Positions 10,318 through 21,698 of a stretch of DNA of 64,000 nt are shown here, in pieces. The DNA comes from Prochlorococcus sp. AG-418-M08 (lineage in GTDB: Bacteria > Cyanobacteriota > Cyanobacteriia > PCC-6307 > Cyanobiaceae), in the NCBI GenBank assembly GCA_003213955.1, contig QCMG01000009.1:1-64000 (forward strand). Direction: 5' to 3'. Numbering within the stretch: position 1 is the first letter of the stretch; each line of letters begins with the position of its first letter. A program made the translations under genes and the position numbers. The notes below the pieces were generated by a model, which saw only the letters and a program-made list of their open reading frames with translations, was not told the origin of the DNA and did not search any database.

Positions 10318-12114
10318 ATGAGAAACAAAATCTGCGAAGAACTCAATAATAAAGATATTGGTGAATTAGTTAATCTATGTGGATGGGTAGATCGCAGAAG
10401 AGATCATGGTGGTGTAATTTTTATTGATTTAAGAGACCATAGTGGATTCCTACAAATAACAATTAACCCCGATGATGGTGCAGATCTATTCAAACAGGCA
10501 GAAACTCTAAGAAATGAGACAGTAATAATGGTTAGCGGAATTATTAATGAAAGGCCCAAAGATTCCATAAATACAAATTTAAGTACTGGAGAGTTAGAGC
10601 TTAAGGTTAAAGATTTGCAAATTCTCAACCAAATTAAAAAAAACCTGCCTTTTCCAGTGTCTATACATGATTATGAAAATACAAAAGAGGAACTCCGATT
10701 AAAATATAGATACCTTGATTTAAGAAGGGGAAAATTACTAGAAAATTTAAAAACAAGACATAAGATTATTAAAGTTGCGAGAGAATTTCTTGATAATTTT
10801 GGATTTACAGAAGTAGAGACTCCATTACTTACAAAGTCAACCCCAGAAGGCGCTCGCGATTTTCTTGTTCCTGCACGTCTTTCAAATGGAGAATTTTTTG
10901 CTTTACCTCAATCCCCACAACTATTTAAACAACTTTTAATGGTTGGAGGCCTAGACAAGTATTACCAAATCGCAAAATGTTTCCGTGATGAAGACTTAAG
11001 GGCGGATAGACAACCAGAGTTCACTCAATTAGATATTGAGATGAGCTTTATTAGTGAAGAAGAAATAATTTCTTTTAATGAAAGTCTCATAAAAAAAATA
11101 TGGAAAGAAGTATTAAATATTAATTTTAATAATGCTTTTCCAAGAATGTCATGGCAGGCAGCAATGGATAATTACGGCACTGATAGACCAGACACAAGAT
11201 ATCAAATGTTATTAAAAGATTTAGGAGAAATATTAGGTGATATTGGATTTAATATTTTCACCAAGGCAATTAAGTCTGGAGGTTATATAAAATCCATAAC
11301 AGTCAAAGGAGGTAATTCAAGTATTAGCAACGTAAGAATTAAACCAGGAGGTGACATCTTCCAAGTAGCTCAAGATGCAGGAGCTGGTGGTTTGGCCTTT
11401 ATAAGGGTCAAAGGAGATGAGCTTGAGACCATTGGGGCAATTAAAAATAATTTAAGTGAAGAGCATACAGCTGATATTTTAAAAATCACAGAAGCAAAAG
11501 ATGGAGACTTAATCCTCTTAGGAGCTGGAGATAAACAAATTGTCAATCAGTCATTAGATAGGGTTAGACAATATATCGCAAAAGACTTAAATCTCATTGA
11601 TAAAAATAAATGGAATTTCTTATGGGTAACTGACTTCCCGATGTTTGAGAGAAATGAAGAAGAAAATAGATATGAAGCTTTACATCATCCTTTTTGTTCT
11701 CCAAAAAATATAAAATCTAAAAATTCTGAAAACTTGAAAAAAGAAATTGAGAGTTCTACAGCAAATGCTTATGACTTAGTTCTCAATGGATTGGAGTTAG
11801 GAGGTGGCTCTTTACGTATTCATGAAGCGAACTTACAAAGAGAGGTTCTGAAAACGGTAGGACTTACTGAAAAAGAGATTGATGAAAAATTTGGATTTTT
11901 AATAGAAGCCTTAGAAATGGGTGCTCCTCCTCATGGTGGAATAGCGTTTGGATTGGATCGCATTACCATGCTAATCATTGGTGCAGATTCAATCAGAGAA
12001 ACCATTGCTTTTCCAAAAAATCAACAAGCAAAATGTCTTCTCACAAATGCACCTTCAAATGTCTCTGAATCACAATTAAAAGAATTAGATATTCAAATAA
12101 CAATTGATGAATAA
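10318..12114 (+). CDS. aspS: Aspartyl-tRNA synthetase
   Basis: Class II aaRS motifs: [42 protein letters not shown]-terminal OB-fold. Confidence 0.97.
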   Translation: MRNKICEELNNKDIGELVNLCGWVDRRRDHGGVIFIDLRDHSGFLQITINPDDGADLFKQAETLRNETVIMVSGIINERPKDSINTNLSTGELELKVKDLQILNQIKKNLPFPVSIHDYENTKEELRLKYRYLDLRRGKLLENLKTRHKIIKVAREFLDNFGFTEVETPLLTKSTPEGARDFLVPARLSNGEFFALPQSPQLFKQLLMVGGLDKYYQIAKCFRDEDLRADRQPEFTQLDIEMSFISEEEIISFNESLIKKIWKEVLNINFNNAFPRMSWQAAMDNYGTDRPDTRYQMLLKDLGEILGDIGFNIFTKAIKSGGYIKSITVKGGNSSISNVRIKPGGDIFQVAQDAGAGGLAFIRVKGDELETIGAIKNNLSEEHTADILKITEAKDGDLILLGAGDKQIVNQSLDRVRQYIAKDLNLIDKNKWNFLWVTDFPMFERNEEENRYEALHHPFCSPKNIKSKNSENLKKEIESSTANAYDLVLNGLELGGGSLRIHEANLQREVLKTVGLTEKEIDEKFGFLIEALEMGAPPHGGIAFGLDRITMLIIGADSIRETIAFPKNQQAKCLLTNAPSNVSESQLKELDIQITIDE

Positions 12115-12189
12115 GAATATATATGGATGTTCTAAAAGTTTTTTGTTTAAATAAAATATAAGGAGGCTGTGCTTAATTAAAAATATTTA

Positions 12190-13800
12190 ATGTCAAAATT
12201 TGTATTTGTCACCGGAGGAGTAGTTTCCAGCATTGGTAAAGGAATTGTAGCTGCAAGCTTAGGAAGATTATTAAAGTCTAGAGGATATAGTGTTTCAATA
12301 TTAAAACTAGATCCATATCTAAATGTTGATCCAGGAACAATGAGCCCTTTCCAACATGGAGAAGTATTTGTAACCGAAGATGGAGCTGAAACTGATCTAG
12401 ATTTAGGTCACTATGAAAGATTTACTGATACTGCAATGACTAGGTTAAATAGTGTGACTACGGGATCTATCTATCAAGCAGTTATCAATAAAGAAAGAAG
12501 AGGTAGTTATGACGGTGGAACTGTGCAAGTAATACCTCACATAACAGGAGAAATAAGAGAAAGAATTCATAGAGTAGCCGCTAACAGTAATGCAGATATT
12601 ATTATTACTGAAATTGGTGGAACAGTTGGTGATATTGAATCTCTACCTTTTTTAGAGGCAATAAGAGAATTCAAAAATGATGTCAATAGGAACGATGTTG
12701 CATACATACACGTAACATTACTTCCTTACATCAAAACCTCTGGCGAAATAAAAACTAAACCAACACAACATTCAGTGAAAGAATTAAGATCAATTGGAAT
12801 TCAACCAGATTTACTTGTATGCCGAAGTGATAAATCTATCAATGAAGCTCTCAAAAAGAAGCTTAGTGGTTTTTGCGGTGTCAGTATGAACTCTGTAATT
12901 GAAGCTTTAGACGCAGACAGTATTTATTCTGTACCTCTTTCTTTAAAAAAAGAAGGTTTATGCAAAGAAACCCTGAAGTATTTAGACCTTGAAGATAAAA
13001 AATGCGATTTGAAAAATTGGGAGCAACTAATACACAACCTAAGGAATCCTGGAGCTCCAATCAAAGTTGCTTTAGTAGGTAAATACATTGAACTTGGAGA
13101 TGCATATTTATCCGTTGTTGAAGCTTTAAGACATGCATGCATAGAACAAAAGGCTTTATTAGATTTACATTGGGTAAGTGCTGAAATGATAGAAAAAAAT
13201 TCAGCAGAAACTTACTTAAATGAAGTTGATGCAATTGTCGTGCCCGGGGGATTTGGTAATAGAGGAGTCAATGGAAAAATTTCGTCTATAAAATTCGCAA
13301 GAGAAAATAAAATTCCCTTTTTAGGTTTGTGCCTTGGTATGCAATGTGCAGTTATAGAATGGGCCAGGAATGTAGCTAATCTTCCAGATGCATCTAGTTC
13401 AGAACTAGACCCAAATACTCTAAATCCAGTGATACATTTATTACCAGAACAGGAAGATGTAGTTGATTTAGGTGGGACAATGAGACTTGGAGTTTATCCA
13501 TGTAGATTGACAAAAAATACAACTGGAAAAAAATTATATGATGATGATGTTATTTATGAGAGACATCGACATAGATACGAATTTAATAATTACTACAAAC
13601 AAAGTTTTTTAGATTCTGGATACAAAATTAGTGGTACATCACCAGATGGCAGATTAGTTGAGTTAATTGAGTTAGAAAATCATCCATACTTCTTAGCCTG
13701 TCAATATCATCCTGAGTTCTTATCACGACCTGGCAAACCTCATCCTTTATTTAAAGGTTTAATAAAAGCCTCTCAAGATAAGTTAACTCAATCAAATTAA
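12190..13800 (+). CDS. pyrG: CTP synthase
   Basis: [40 protein letters not shown]-terminal GATase ([14 protein letters not shown]). Confidence 0.98.
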   Translation: MSKFVFVTGGVVSSIGKGIVAASLGRLLKSRGYSVSILKLDPYLNVDPGTMSPFQHGEVFVTEDGAETDLDLGHYERFTDTAMTRLNSVTTGSIYQAVINKERRGSYDGGTVQVIPHITGEIRERIHRVAANSNADIIITEIGGTVGDIESLPFLEAIREFKNDVNRNDVAYIHVTLLPYIKTSGEIKTKPTQHSVKELRSIGIQPDLLVCRSDKSINEALKKKLSGFCGVSMNSVIEALDADSIYSVPLSLKKEGLCKETLKYLDLEDKKCDLKNWEQLIHNLRNPGAPIKVALVGKYIELGDAYLSVVEALRHACIEQKALLDLHWVSAEMIEKNSAETYLNEVDAIVVPGGFGNRGVNGKISSIKFARENKIPFLGLCLGMQCAVIEWARNVANLPDASSSELDPNTLNPVIHLLPEQEDVVDLGGTMRLGVYPCRLTKNTTGKKLYDDDVIYERHRHRYEFNNYYKQSFLDSGYKISGTSPDGRLVELIELENHPYFLACQYHPEFLSRPGKPHPLFKGLIKASQDKLTQSN

Positions 13801-13818
13801 TATTCTTTATTTTTTTGA

Positions 13819-14496
13819 ATGAAAATGACAAATTTTTTACCCTTAGTCGAACAATTTCATTCATTACAAGGTGAAGGTTATCACGCTGGAAAAAGTGCTT
13901 TTTTTGTAAGATTAGCCGGATGTAAAGTTGGATGTTCGTGGTGCGATACCAAGAATTCATGGGATGAAAAAAAACACCCTTCTACATCAATTGAAAAAAT
14001 TATAGATAGCATAAAAATTGCCAGAACAAAAGGAGCATCTTTTTGCGTTATTACAGGTGGAGAACCTTTACAACATAATTTGGATAATTTTTGCAAAGCT
14101 ATAAAAAAAATGACGATGGGTAAAGAACAAAAGCCAATGAAGATTCATATTGAGACAAGTGGAGTTAATTCGATATCAGGGAGCTATGACTGGATTACTT
14201 TATCTCCTAAAAGACACTCACCTCCAAAAAATTATTTTTTAAAAAACTGTAATGAAATCAAAATAATCATAAATGAAATAGAAGATATTGAATTTGCTAT
14301 TAAAATAAAAAAAGAAACTTTAAAACAATATCAACTCTCTAAAAGCGAAGATGGCATAAAAAAAGAAGATAAAATTTTTTATTTACAGCCAGCATGGAAT
14401 AATGCGAATGGTTTTTCTCTTGCTATTGAATTCGTAAAAAATAACCCCGATTGGAAATTGAGCCTTCAAACTCACAAATACTTAAAAATTAATTGA
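13819..14496 (+). CDS. queE: 7-carboxy-7-deazaguanine synthase (radical SAM)
   Basis: EQFHSLQGEGYHAGKSAFFVRLAGCKVGCSWCDTK (CX3CX2C), VITGGEPL; directly upstream of queC. Confidence 0.93.
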   Translation: MKMTNFLPLVEQFHSLQGEGYHAGKSAFFVRLAGCKVGCSWCDTKNSWDEKKHPSTSIEKIIDSIKIARTKGASFCVITGGEPLQHNLDNFCKAIKKMTMGKEQKPMKIHIETSGVNSISGSYDWITLSPKRHSPPKNYFLKNCNEIKIIINEIEDIEFAIKIKKETLKQYQLSKSEDGIKKEDKIFYLQPAWNNANGFSLAIEFVKNNPDWKLSLQTHKYLKIN

Positions 14497-14502
14497 AATC
14501 AT

Positions 14503-15177
14503 ATGACTCTTAAAAATAAATCGATAGTAGTTTTATTATCTGGCGGTTTAGATTCTTCTACAGTTACTGGAATCGCCAAAAAATCTGAAGCTAAAATTTT
14601 TGGCCTTTCATTTGACTATGGTCAACGTCATAAAAAAGAGTTAAATTCTGCATCAAAAATTGCAAAACACTTTGATATCGAAGAATTGAAAATCATTAAG
14701 CTTGACTTATCGTTATGGGGAGGCTCGTCATTAACTGATACTCAAAAAAATATTCCAATAGAAGGAGTACAAACTAATAAAATTCCTAATACTTATGTTC
14801 CTGGGAGAAATACTATATTTATTTCCGTTGCACTAAGTTATGCCGAAGCAATAGATGCTGATTTTATTGGATTAGGAGTTAATGCACTAGATTATTCTGG
14901 TTATCCAGATTGCAGACCTGACTACATTAAAAAATTTCAAGAATTAGCAGATTTAGCCAATAAAAGAGGAAGAGAAAATAATCGAATAAAACTTTGGACA
15001 CCACTATTAGATTTAAATAAAGAGGAAATTATTAAATTAGCTTTTGATAATGATGTCCCCTTAGAAAAAACATGGAGTTGTTATTCGGGTAATTCAAAAC
15101 CATGCGGTAAGTGTGATAGCTGCAGAATTAGAAATGCCGCTTATGAAAAATGGCTTAATAACAATAATAAAAAATGA
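14503..15177 (+). CDS. queC: 7-cyano-7-deazaguanine synthase
   Basis: VVLLSGGLDSSTV PP-loop, C-terminal WSCYSGNSKPCGKCDSCRIR zinc-binding cysteines. Confidence 0.96.
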   Translation: MTLKNKSIVVLLSGGLDSSTVTGIAKKSEAKIFGLSFDYGQRHKKELNSASKIAKHFDIEELKIIKLDLSLWGGSSLTDTQKNIPIEGVQTNKIPNTYVPGRNTIFISVALSYAEAIDADFIGLGVNALDYSGYPDCRPDYIKKFQELADLANKRGRENNRIKLWTPLLDLNKEEIIKLAFDNDVPLEKTWSCYSGNSKPCGKCDSCRIRNAAYEKWLNNNNKK

Positions 15178-16490
15178 AAATAAAAAAACTAATTCTAGAA
15201 AAATGGATAGATCCTGCACTAATTACGCATCATTTAACAAAAAAATTCGGAGATAAAGGATTAGCTTGGCTAGACAGTGATGGCAAAGAAAATGGGGAAT
15301 GGTCAATCATAGGAATTAAACCTAAAAAAATAATCCAATCAAGAGATATCAATAACTTAGACAAAACTAATAATCCATTTAACAATTTAAGAAATATTGA
15401 AAAAGGATTTTGGATCGGATGGTTAAGTTATGAAGCTGGAATTTTCATAGAACCCAAAAACCCATGGCGAAAATCTGATATGGCAACTTTATGGATTGCA
15501 TCATATGATCCAATCATTAAATGTAATCTAATAAAAAAAGAAATAATTATCGAAGGAACAAACTCATCTGAACTGATTAACTATAAAAACATAATCAAAA
15601 ATATTAAAAATACTGAAGAAAAAAATATTATTAAAACAAATTTGAATTTTGACTTTTCAAAAATCAATTTGGACGAAATGGCTGAAAAATTTCAGGAAAA
15701 TATTCTAAAATTGAAAAAATTAATTTCCCTAGGGGATATATTTCAAGCAAACCTAACAACTAAATGCGAAATTGAATCTTCCAAAAACTATAAGCCTCTA
15801 GATATTTATTTGAAAATAAGAAGGAAATTAAGAGCTCCCTTTGGAGGAATAATAATCAATAATAATAATTATAAAGAGGCTGTATTATCTACCTCACCAG
15901 AAAGATTTATAAAAATAGATAATAAAAATTTTGTAGAATCAAGACCTATCAAAGGAACTAGGTCCAGAGATAAGGATTTAAATCAAGACGCACTTAATGC
16001 TATCGATTTAATAACGAACGAAAAAGATAGAGCCGAAAATATTATGATTGTTGACCTAATAAGAAATGATTTAAGTAAAGTTTGCGAAACAGGAAGCATT
16101 ATTGTGCCAGAAATATTAAAACTTGAAAGTTTCTTAAAAGTTCATCATCTAACTTCAGTAATCAAAGGCAAATTAAAAAAAGACAAAAACTGGATTGATT
16201 TAATAAAAGCTTGTTGGCCTGGGGGCTCTATAACTGGAGCACCTAAATTAAGATCATGCCAGAGACTTTTTGAATTAGAAGAATGTGAACGCGGACCATA
16301 CTGTGGGTCATTTTTGAAGCTTGACTGGAATGGAGAGTTTGACAGCAATATACTAATAAGGTCATTTTTAATTAAAGAAAAAAAAATCAATATATATGCT
16401 GGTTGCGGAATAGTTATTGACTCAAACCCTGAAGAGGAAACTAATGAACTAAAGTGGAAACTTTTACCGTTAATTGATTCACTCAAATGA
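15174..16490 (+). CDS. pabB: Chorismate-binding enzyme, aminodeoxychorismate synthase component I / anthranilate synthase component I family
   Basis: GDIFQANLTT, STSPERFIKI, SRPIKGTRSRD, CWPGGSITGAPK; ATGA overlaps with queC and with the next gene; pabC-like neighbour supports pabB assignment. Confidence 0.88.
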   Translation: MKIKKLILEKWIDPALITHHLTKKFGDKGLAWLDSDGKENGEWSIIGIKPKKIIQSRDINNLDKTNNPFNNLRNIEKGFWIGWLSYEAGIFIEPKNPWRKSDMATLWIASYDPIIKCNLIKKEIIIEGTNSSELINYKNIIKNIKNTEEKNIIKTNLNFDFSKINLDEMAEKFQENILKLKKLISLGDIFQANLTTKCEIESSKNYKPLDIYLKIRRKLRAPFGGIIINNNNYKEAVLSTSPERFIKIDNKNFVESRPIKGTRSRDKDLNQDALNAIDLITNEKDRAENIMIVDLIRNDLSKVCETGSIIVPEILKLESFLKVHHLTSVIKGKLKKDKNWIDLIKACWPGGSITGAPKLRSCQRLFELEECERGPYCGSFLKLDWNGEFDSNILIRSFLIKEKKINIYAGCGIVIDSNPEEETNELKWKLLPLIDSLK

Positions 16491-17314
16491 TCGAAACATT
16501 AGGCTGGCACAAGGATCAATGGTTGGATATTGATAGAATATTTATTACTGCTAATAATAGAGGATTAAAATTTGCTGATGGTATATTTGAAACCATTTTG
16601 ATAAAAGAAAACAAACCTATTCTTTTTGATGAACATCTGAAAAGGTTAGAAAAAAGTAGCAAAATTTTAAATATTAATCTCAAAATCAATAAATTAACTT
16701 TGAAACAACTTATTCACGATGGAATTAAAAAGCTATCGCTTAAAAATGATCAATTTGCTTCAGTAAGAATAAACTATAGTCGAGGAACTAATGAAGGTCG
16801 AACACTAACAATTGATAGCACTTCAGAGACAAAAGATTTGGATAATATATGGCTTGAGTTCTATAGAATCGAACCAAATTTTAATCCGATAAGCGTTTGC
16901 ATTAGTCAAACAGAAAAAATAAATGAATTCAGTCTTATAAGTAAATGCAAAACATTTTCATATAATCAGGCAATACAAGTTTTGACAGAAGCTAATGAAA
17001 AATCATTTGATGACTCTATTCTTTTGAATACGTCAGGTGAACTTTGTTGTGGAAGTACATTTAATCTTTTAATTAAAAGAAATAATCAATGGATAACTCC
17101 TAGAAAAGAGAGCGGCTGTTTAGAGGGGATTATGATTTCTAAAGCTTTAAAATTGAAAATTGTAAAAGAAGAATTAATTGCTCCAGAATTTCAAAATGAT
17201 GACATAATAGTTGCAATTAATAGCTTATCTTGCAGACAAATTAATCAAGTTGATGATTTAAAGCTTAGACCTAAATTCGATCCAATTTACTTTTGGGATT
17301 TATTATATAGTTGA
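16487..17314 (+). CDS. pabC: Aminotransferase class IV, probable 4-amino-4-deoxychorismate lyase
   Basis: NRGLKFADGIFETILI, EANEKSFDDSILLNTSGELCCGSTFNLL fold-type IV PLP signature. Confidence 0.85.
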   Translation: MIETLGWHKDQWLDIDRIFITANNRGLKFADGIFETILIKENKPILFDEHLKRLEKSSKILNINLKINKLTLKQLIHDGIKKLSLKNDQFASVRINYSRGTNEGRTLTIDSTSETKDLDNIWLEFYRIEPNFNPISVCISQTEKINEFSLISKCKTFSYNQAIQVLTEANEKSFDDSILLNTSGELCCGSTFNLLIKRNNQWITPRKESGCLEGIMISKALKLKIVKEELIAPEFQNDDIIVAINSLSCRQINQVDDLKLRPKFDPIYFWDLLYS

Positions 17315-18108
17315 ACTTTATTAATATCTGGTAAATAGACATCAGATACTTTAGTTATATTGTTATTAACCTTAAATTCAACAATTTTTCCAATAATGAT
17401 AATTGATGGAGCTGAAAATTCTTTATCTTTGATTTTATCTGGAAGATTATCTAATTTCTCTATCAAACATTTTTGATTTTTTAAAGTAGCTTCTTGAATC
17501 ACAGCGCATTTAGTATTCTTATCTAAACCACCTAAAATTAATTCTTCCACAATATATTCAATATTTTTTATACCCATAAAAATTACTAAGCTATCTGATG
17601 ATTTAGCTAAATCTCTCCAATTCACTGTCTTTTTTTCCTTATCTACACGCTCATGTCCAGTGACGAAAGTTACGGAACTCGCAGCATCTCTATGAGTTAG
17701 TGGAATACCAAAATATGTGGGGGCAGCTATCCCAGAAGTAATACCAGGAACGATTTCAACTGAAATTCCATTTTTTTCTAAAATCGATACCTCCTCACCA
17801 CCTCTAGAAAAAACGAATGGATCTCCCCCTTTAAGCCTTACAACATTTTTGCCTTCTTGTGCCAATTTCAAAATAAGAGCATTAGTTTCAGCTTGGGGTA
17901 CAGAACATTTACCAGCTCTTTTACCCACATGGAAAATTTCTGCATTTTTTCCTGCCTCTTTTGTTATTTCATCTGGAATTAAAGCATCATGAACTAATGC
18001 ATCACAATTTTTTATTAGGCGTAAAGCTTTAAGAGTCAAAAGCTCAGGGTCACCAGGACCTGCTCCAACTAAATAAACAATGCCGGGCACAATAATCTCC
18101 ATTAACAA
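17287..18108 (-). CDS. cobA: Uroporphyrinogen-III C-methyltransferase
   Basis: VYLVGAGPGDPELLTLKALRLI, VVRLKGGDPFVFSRGGEE, VPGITSGIAAPTYFGIPLTHR. Confidence 0.95.
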   Translation of the reverse strand: MLMEIIVPGIVYLVGAGPGDPELLTLKALRLIKNCDALVHDALIPDEITKEAGKNAEIFHVGKRAGKCSVPQAETNALILKLAQEGKNVVRLKGGDPFVFSRGGEEVSILEKNGISVEIVPGITSGIAAPTYFGIPLTHRDAASSVTFVTGHERVDKEKKTVNWRDLAKSSDSLVIFMGIKNIEYIVEELILGGLDKNTKCAVIQEATLKNQKCLIEKLDNLPDKIKDKEFSAPSIIIIGKIVEFKVNNNITKVSDVYLPDINKVQLYNKSQK

Positions 18109-18132
18109 GTATGGTAGTAAAAGTTAATCGCA

Positions 18133-19398
18133 ATGAAGGTAAATATTATGAAAGAAAGTTTATTAAAACCTAATAAAAAATTTACTCTCCTTAGTGCGTT
18201 TATCACTCTTCTAAATGATCGTTTAAGTGAAAGTATACTGTTACCTATTTTACCCTCTTTTGTTTTACTTTTTGATTCTAAAGCAAGTACATATGGTTTA
18301 TTATCATGCACTTATCAATTAGCTCAATTTGCAGCTTCTCCTTTTATAGGACTTATGAGTGATAGATATGGAAGAAGACCTGTCACTCTTTTTTGTATTA
18401 CTGGTTCAGTAATAGGAATATCAATATTATCTTTTACAGTTCTTTTTAATTGGTCAAATTCAATAGCCTCTATTCCTTTATTTTTATTATTCCTTGCAAG
18501 ACTTATTGATGGTTTAAGTGGTGGGACTGCAGCAACAGCAACAACTATTCTTGCAGATATTTCAAGCCCTGAAAAAAGAGCAAAAACATTTGGACTTATT
18601 GGTGTAGCTTTTGGTTTAAGTTTTTTCTTAGGAAATATTTTCGTTGTAGTTTTTGCAAAAAATACAAATAATAATTTTATTATTCCAGTTTTGATAGCTT
18701 CAATTATTCCAATCATAAACTTTCTCTTAGTATTCTTTTATCTACCAGAAACAAAACCAAATAGTGCCTCAAATAAATTAAAAACAATTCTTAAAAATCC
18801 CTTAAAACAACTGTTTACAGTGTTCAAGGAAGAAAAGATCAAAAAATTATCACTAGCATTTTTTATTTATTTTATTGCTTTTACTGGATTGACAAATATC
18901 CTGATTTTTTTCCTTCAAGAATCTTTGGGCTGGACAACGAAGTCATCAAGCGGAACTCTTGTAGTTGTTGGAATTATTGCCATCATTGTGCAAGGTGGAC
19001 TTATTGGTCCTCTCGTAAAACAATTCGGAGAGATGAAACTAACACTCGCAGGATCAGGCTTTATTCTCGTTGCATGTTCACTTTTAATAACTGCTCCAAA
19101 AGAAAATGCGACAATTAATATTTATGCAGCTGTTTCGTTTTTAGCCGTTGGGGCGGGTTTAATTACGCCTTCCTTGAGAGCACTAATTTCAAAAAAATTA
19201 GACGTTGATAAACAAGGATCAATTCTAAGTAACCTTCAGGGTCTCCAGAGTCTTGGGGGGGTCTTAGGGATAGCAATGGCTGGAAGAGTTTATGATAGTT
19301 TTGGCCCTAAATCACCTTTTATAGCAGGTTCAATTATCTTAATTTTCATGATATACCTGATTGCTGAAGGAAAAAATAACAAAATTTCATATAATTAA
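18133..19398 (+). CDS. Major facilitator superfamily transporter
   Basis: 12-TM profile, GLMSDRYGRRPV loop 2-3 MFS signature, FGLIGVAFGLSFFLG. ATG at 18148 is an alternative start. Confidence 0.9.
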   Translation: MKVNIMKESLLKPNKKFTLLSAFITLLNDRLSESILLPILPSFVLLFDSKASTYGLLSCTYQLAQFAASPFIGLMSDRYGRRPVTLFCITGSVIGISILSFTVLFNWSNSIASIPLFLLFLARLIDGLSGGTAATATTILADISSPEKRAKTFGLIGVAFGLSFFLGNIFVVVFAKNTNNNFIIPVLIASIIPIINFLLVFFYLPETKPNSASNKLKTILKNPLKQLFTVFKEEKIKKLSLAFFIYFIAFTGLTNILIFFLQESLGWTTKSSSGTLVVVGIIAIIVQGGLIGPLVKQFGEMKLTLAGSGFILVACSLLITAPKENATINIYAAVSFLAVGAGLITPSLRALISKKLDVDKQGSILSNLQGLQSLGGVLGIAMAGRVYDSFGPKSPFIAGSIILIFMIYLIAEGKNNKISYN

Positions 19399-19415
19399 TA
19401 CATTAAATTACTGTA

Positions 19416-21497
19416 ATGAAACACGAACCTAATAATTTCATTAATAGAGAATTAAGTTGGATAGATTTTAATAAAAGAGTACTTCTTACAGGAATGGAGA
19501 AAGGCTATAAAATATTAGATAAAATTAAATTTTTTTCAATTTTCAGTAATAATCTTGATGAATTTTTTATGGTTAGAGTTGCATCATTAAAAGCGCAAGT
19601 TGAAGCAGGAATTAGAAAAAAAAGTATTGATGGACTAACACCCAAAGAACAATTAAAAAAAATAAACAAAGAGGTAAAAAACCTCACAACTCTGCAAGAA
19701 AACTATTTAAATAATGAATTAAATATTGAACTTAAGAATGAGGGAGTTTTCATTAAAAAATATAAAGAACTCAATGAAAATCAAAAAAGTTGGTGTGACA
19801 ATTATTTCCTATCTTCAATTTTTCCTTTATTGACACCATTAGTTGTTGATCCGGCTCATCCATTTCCTTTTATAAGTAATTTAAGTCTCAATTTAGCAGC
19901 TCTTATTAATGATGGAGAAGAATCTAAAAATCAATTTGTAAGAATAAAAATCCCAACAAAAAATATTGGAAGATTTATATCAATTCCTAACGAGATTATT
20001 GAAACTGAAGATGATAATAAACGATATTTTATAACTGTTGAAGACTTAATTGGTAACAATATTAATGCCTTATTTAATGGGATGAAGTGCCTTAGTTATT
20101 CTTTTTTTAGAGTAACAAGAGACGCAGATTTAGAATTAAAAGAACTTGAAGCTGACGACTTACTTCTAGCCGTAGAACAAAGCTTGCAAAAAAGGAGATT
20201 AGGTGGAGATGTAGTCAGATTGGAAGTAGAGGAAAATATTCCACAAAATATTTTAAAATTACTTATTGAGAGTATTGAAATAACAGAAGAATATATTTAC
20301 TTTTGCAAAAGCTTATTAGGTTTAGATGATTTGAATTATCTTACAAAGATTAATCGAGAAGATTTAAAAGAAAATTTATCAGTAGGAGAAACGCATCCAT
20401 CACTAAAACCAATCGATTCTTCCAAAGATAGAAAATTTAACTCTATTTTTAGTATTCTCAGGAAGCAGAATATACTTCTTCATCACCCATACGACTTATT
20501 CAAGACATCTATCGAAGAATTTATCAATCAAGCTGCTGAAGACCCCTTAGTATTAGCTATTAAAATTACTCTTTATAGAGTTTCAAAAGATTCTCCAATT
20601 ATTAAAGCTTTGATGAAAGCCGCTGAAAATGGAAAAGAAGTGATGACTCTTGTTGAACTCAAAGCAAGATTTGATGAAGATAACAACATCCAATGGGCAA
20701 AACAACTTGAACAGGCAGGCATTCATGTCGTTTATGGAATAATAGGCTTTAAAACACATACAAAAATTTCATTAGTTGTTAGAAAAGAAAAAGGGAGATT
20801 AAGAAATTATTTTCATATTGGAACAGGAAATTACAATTCAAATACTTCTCGTTTTTATACAGATATAGGATTACTTTCAACAGATCCTGATATCTCATCC
20901 GATTTGATTGAATTATTTAATTACTTATCAGGATTCTCGAAACAAAAGACATATCAGAAATTACTAGTTTCACCAACATCATTACGAAAGAAATTTATCT
21001 TTTTAATAAATAGAGAGATTGAAAATGTGAAAAAAGGAAAAAAAGGTGAAATTATTGCAAAAATGAATTCATTAGTAGACCCAGAAATTATTCAATTACT
21101 ATATTCAGCCTCTCAGACAGGAGTCAAAATTAATCTAATTGTTCGAGGAATTTGTTGTTTATATCCTCAGAAAAAGGATTTAAGTGAAAACATTACTGTC
21201 ATAAGCATTATTGGACATTTTCTTGAACATTCGAGAATTTTTTGGTTTTACAATAACAACGATTCGGAAGTTTTTATAGGAAGTGCAGACTGGATGAGAA
21301 GAAATTTAGATAGAAGAATAGAAGCTGTTACACCCATAGAAGATTTAAAATTAAAAACTCAATTACATAATCTTTTACAAACTTACATAGACGATAATTA
21401 TTTTTCATGGATAATGGATAAAAATGGGAAATATGAAAAAAAGAGAGGAAATTCAAACTTAAATCGCTCACAAATTGATTTAATAAAAAATTTTTAA
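19416..21497 (+). CDS. ppk1: Polyphosphate kinase 1
   Basis: NRELSWIDFNKRVL, DPLVLAIKITLYRVS, ALMKAAENGKEVMTLVELKARFDE, FHIGTGNYNSNTSRFYTDIGL. Confidence 0.96.
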   Translation: MKHEPNNFINRELSWIDFNKRVLLTGMEKGYKILDKIKFFSIFSNNLDEFFMVRVASLKAQVEAGIRKKSIDGLTPKEQLKKINKEVKNLTTLQENYLNNELNIELKNEGVFIKKYKELNENQKSWCDNYFLSSIFPLLTPLVVDPAHPFPFISNLSLNLAALINDGEESKNQFVRIKIPTKNIGRFISIPNEIIETEDDNKRYFITVEDLIGNNINALFNGMKCLSYSFFRVTRDADLELKELEADDLLLAVEQSLQKRRLGGDVVRLEVEENIPQNILKLLIESIEITEEYIYFCKSLLGLDDLNYLTKINREDLKENLSVGETHPSLKPIDSSKDRKFNSIFSILRKQNILLHHPYDLFKTSIEEFINQAAEDPLVLAIKITLYRVSKDSPIIKALMKAAENGKEVMTLVELKARFDEDNNIQWAKQLEQAGIHVVYGIIGFKTHTKISLVVRKEKGRLRNYFHIGTGNYNSNTSRFYTDIGLLSTDPDISSDLIELFNYLSGFSKQKTYQKLLVSPTSLRKKFIFLINREIENVKKGKKGEIIAKMNSLVDPEIIQLLYSASQTGVKINLIVRGICCLYPQKKDLSENITVISIIGHFLEHSRIFWFYNNNDSEVFIGSADWMRRNLDRRIEAVTPIEDLKLKTQLHNLLQTYIDDNYFSWIMDKNGKYEKKRGNSNLNRSQIDLIKNF

Positions 21498-21698
21498 ATT
21501 TATTGCTGTTTATAACATTTTAAAAAATTACTTAATATTTTTAAAAATTTTATATTTATATAAAACCTAATCATACCAATAGCTTTAGGAAAATAATTGT
21601 AAAATTAATTTTATTTGTCTTTAAAGTTTCAACGCAAAAGTAGTTTTTATTTCGATTTCAGTGCTAGCTTTTTAAAAAATCCATTTTAGGAGGCCAGG

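Noticed and set aside
13751-13960. Minus-strand 69-aa ORF spanning the pyrG-queE junction
   Set aside because: Overlaps two confidently identified genes and has no domain-like sequence.
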